Source: an uncultured bacterium (GTDB taxonomy: Bacteria; Cloacimonadota; Cloacimonadia; Cloacimonadales; Cloacimonadaceae). Taken from it: a stretch of 7,725 nucleotides of DNA. Below are positions 6,176 through 7,725 of this stretch, in pieces; position 1 is the first letter of the stretch; every line of letters begins with the position of its first letter. The notes beneath the pieces were generated by a model. It ran no database searches and was not told the origin of the DNA. It saw nothing but the letters and a program-made list of their open reading frames with translations. The translations under genes and the position numbers were made by a program. The DNA lies in NCBI GenBank assembly GCA_937924555.1, contig CALDSN010000142.1:1-7725 (forward strand), read 5' to 3'.

Positions 6176-6220
6176 GAGCTGACCGATACAGATATGATGT
6201 TTTAGGTCAGCTCTCTTTTT
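6176..6220 (+). terminator. Factor-independent terminator of the OmpA-family gene
   Basis: A perfect 9-bp stem GAGCTGACC (6176-6184)/GGTCAGCTC (6205-6213) has a 20-base loop and is followed by TCTTTTT (6214-6220). It starts 32 bases past the stop codon. The loop is longer than usual, but the stem and T-tract are clear. Confidence 0.85.
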
Positions 6221-6264
6221 ATGCCCAGATTGTTGGTTGTTTCGGGCAGCTTCCTATATATCAC

Positions 6265-6325
6265 TGCGCTATCATTAGGGACTCACTACGCTCTTTGTCC
6301 GTAGTGAGTCCCTAATGATAGCGCA
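6265..6325. repeat. 61-nt palindromic repeat, copy 2
   Basis: Two 29-base arms (6265-6293 and 6297-6325) flank a central TTT. All pairs are Watson-Crick except 6291/6299 and 6292/6298 beside the loop. Ends read TGCGCTATCATT and AATGATAGCGCA. Compared with copy 1 at 317-377, three paired positions differ together: repeat positions 2/60 (A-T versus G-C), 13/49 (G-C versus A-T) and 14/48 (C-G versus G-C). It sits between the OmpA-gene terminator and the promoter at 6352, where it adds no obvious termination signal. Confidence 0.9.
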
Positions 6326-6351
6326 ATTCTTATTGGGGAGAAGCTTTTCTC

Positions 6352-6379
6352 TTGACAGGATTAGCCAATTTAGAATAAT
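6352..6379 (+). promoter_or_regulatory. Sigma-70-like promoter of the CyuA-family gene
   Basis: A consensus -35 TTGACA (6352-6357) is followed after 16 bases by AATAAT (6374-6379), one mismatch from TATAAT. Transcription would start near 6386, giving a leader of about 22 bases. The -35 lies in CTTGACAG, the same 8-mer as in both outward-facing decamers of the 4812-4931 spacer. The preceding terminator supports independent transcription of this gene. Confidence 0.65.
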
Positions 6380-6408
6380 CAGGAAAAACATTATTAATGG
6401 GATAGGTG

Positions 6409-7704
6409 ATGGCTGATAAGAGAGATATTCTTGCCCTTCTGAGGCAGGAAGTTGCACCGGCAATGGGCTGTACAGAGCCTGCAGCGGTTGCTTTGGCGGC
6501 TGCGTATGCCGCAAGTATTTTCCCCGGCAAAGCTAAAAGCATAGAGCTGTATGTCAGTTCTGCCGTGCTGAAGAACGGCATGCGAGTGGGTATTCCCAAT
6601 ACCGAACTTGTAGGTTTGGAAATAGCTGCTGCTTTGGGTGTTTGCGTGAAGCAACCCGATAAAAAGCTCGAAGTTTTAGCTGACTTAAGCAAAGAGACAA
6701 TTCTTGAGGCAAATCAATACTTGATTGATGGCTGTATAAAGACTTATATGAAAGAAACCTCAGACAAGATCTGGATTGAAGTGCGTTTGGGTGACGGCGA
6801 AAACAATTGTAAAGCAATCCTTCGTTGGCGACACAGTTGGCTGTATCGCTTGGAGTTGGGCAGTACTGTGTTGCAGCATAATGAGCTAGCCTCAAGTGAT
6901 ATTCCCAAGCTTGCTTCCCCCGATGCCTTCTCTCTAAGTGATTACTTTGAGTTTTGTCAAAATGTAAGCGAAACAGACTTAGAGGGGATTGACCTGGGAC
7001 TGGACATGAACCGCAACATCGCCGAATACGGTTTGCATAATGTGACGGGAATAAGCGTAGGTAAGATGATAATGGATCAGATGCATAGCGGGTTGTTGGG
7101 TGATGATATCCATCATTATGCTATGGCATTAACTGCTGCGGCAACTGATGCCCGAATGAGCGGGTGCAACCTGCCCGTGATTAGCAATTCCGGCAGCGGA
7201 AATCAAGGATTATCTGTTACTTTGCCCATCATCGCCGTTGCAGAGAAGCACGGATGCGAAAGGCTAAAACTGGTGCAAGCCCTTGCTTTGGGTCACTTGG
7301 TGAGTGTGCATATCAAGAATAAAGTTGGAATACTTTCCAGTTTATGTGGCTGCCTATCTGCCGCATCAGGTGCCGCAAGCGGGATTGTATATCTATTAGG
7401 GGGCGATTACCTGAAGGTGGAGTATGCCATCAAGAACATGATAGGTAATACCGCAGGCATGGTATGTGATGGTGCAAAAGAGGGCTGTTCATTAAAGGTT
7501 GCCACCAACACCAGTGCTGCTGTGCAAGCTGCATTACTGGCAACAGCAGGCATCTGTATCTCGTCCAATGATGGGATTATTACCGACGATATCGACGAAA
7601 CCATTGCCAATCTGGCTCAATTTGTAAATCAGGGCATGGATAATGCCGATGACACAATACTGAATATTATGCTAAAAAACAACAACAGAGGATGTAATGT
7701 CTAA
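6409..7704 (+). CDS. L-cysteine desulfidase / L-serine dehydratase alpha-family protein (CyuA/YhaM, UPF0597)
   Basis: 431 aa, about full family length. CyuA-type enzymes use a [4Fe-4S] cluster, not PLP, to split L-cysteine into pyruvate, ammonia and sulfide; relatives dehydrate L-serine. Family motifs are EVAPAMGCTEPAAVALAAA (14-32), KNGMRVGIPNT (55-65), ISNSGSGNQG (258-267), LCGCLSAASGAASG (312-325) and GMVCDGAKEGCSLKV (350-364). Cys21, Cys313 and Cys353 are the likely cluster ligands by comparison with what I recall of the Methanocaldococcus enzyme; the 40-residue gap between the last two fits. At 139-143 the protein reads RWRHS where E. coli CyuA, from memory, has VGGHT; the His is kept. 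ATG 6409 is preferred over adjoining GTG 6406. The ribosome site is weak (GGGA at 6399-6402). The stop overlaps the next gene, so the two are probably coupled. Cysteine versus serine specificity is not settled by sequence. Confidence 0.88.
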   Translation: MADKRDILALLRQEVAPAMGCTEPAAVALAAAYAASIFPGKAKSIELYVSSAVLKNGMRVGIPNTELVGLEIAAALGVCVKQPDKKLEVLADLSKETILEANQYLIDGCIKTYMKETSDKIWIEVRLGDGENNCKAILRWRHSWLYRLELGSTVLQHNELASSDIPKLASPDAFSLSDYFEFCQNVSETDLEGIDLGLDMNRNIAEYGLHNVTGISVGKMIMDQMHSGLLGDDIHHYAMALTAAATDARMSGCNLPVISNSGSGNQGLSVTLPIIAVAEKHGCERLKLVQALALGHLVSVHIKNKVGILSSLCGCLSAASGAASGIVYLLGGDYLKVEYAIKNMIGNTAGMVCDGAKEGCSLKVATNTSAAVQAALLATAGICISSNDGIITDDIDETIANLAQFVNQGMDNADDTILNIMLKNNNRGCNV

Positions 7705-7725
7705 CCGAGTTTACCAGATAAAACT
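7697..7725 (+). CDS. Start of a downstream gene, truncated by the window end
   Basis: ATG 7697 opens a frame reading MSNRVYQIK with no stop before the window ends. It overlaps the last 8 bases of the CyuA-family gene (ATGTCTAA). AGAGG at 7687-7691 gives five bases of spacing, which supports a real, translationally coupled start. Too little is present to assign a family. The alternative ATG at 7692 meets a stop at once. Confidence 0.6.

Overview
The window looks like the end of a metagenomic contig from an uncultured, anaerobic, Gram-negative, amino-acid-fermenting bacterium. Evidence for a Gram-negative envelope is a lipobox lipoprotein and an OmpA/MotB-type peptidoglycan-binding protein. Evidence for amino-acid metabolism is a 2-hydroxyacyl-CoA dehydratase-like tail, a carbamate kinase and a cysteine desulfidase/serine dehydratase-like protein. 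This mix resembles what I remember of Candidatus Cloacimonadota (FCB group), but the placement is inference and was not searched. Bases 1-47 are not genomic: they are Illumina TruSeq/P5 adapter left on the contig.

Layout. 49-210 is the 3' end of a 2-hydroxyacyl-CoA dehydratase subunit-like gene, followed by a hairpin terminator (243-271). The 211-562 gap also holds a 61-nt palindrome (317-377). 563-1894 encodes a cyclic 2,3-diphosphoglycerate synthetase-like P-loop protein. A 134-nt gap with a 19-bp hairpin separates it from arcC (2029-2976). arcC converges on the next gene, with back-to-back terminators (2994-3022 plus strand, 3050-3080 minus strand). 3100-4761 (minus) encodes a TPR lipoprotein. 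A divergent spacer with nested inverted repeats separates it from an OmpA-family protein (4978-6144), which ends at a strong terminator (6176-6220). A second copy of the 61-nt palindrome (6265-6325) and a clear sigma-70-like promoter (6352-6379) precede a CyuA/serine dehydratase alpha-family gene (6409-7704). A further gene starts at 7697, overlaps it by 8 nt and runs off the window.

How it fits together. The outer genes suit fermentation of amino acids or nitrogen compounds: carbamoyl phosphate to ATP, cysteine or serine to pyruvate, and 2-hydroxyacyl-CoA dehydration. The central divergent pair is an envelope module: an outer-membrane-anchored TPR scaffold and a periplasmic coiled-coil/peptidoglycan anchor sharing one regulatory spacer. 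The most distinctive non-coding signal is the pair of 61-nt palindromes. They have equal length and the same TTT centre, and three base-pair positions differ in a compensated way. Each lies downstream of a terminator and upstream of the next gene, so they look like members of a dispersed structured-repeat family. I saw no tRNA, rRNA, CRISPR array, insertion sequence or phage gene.
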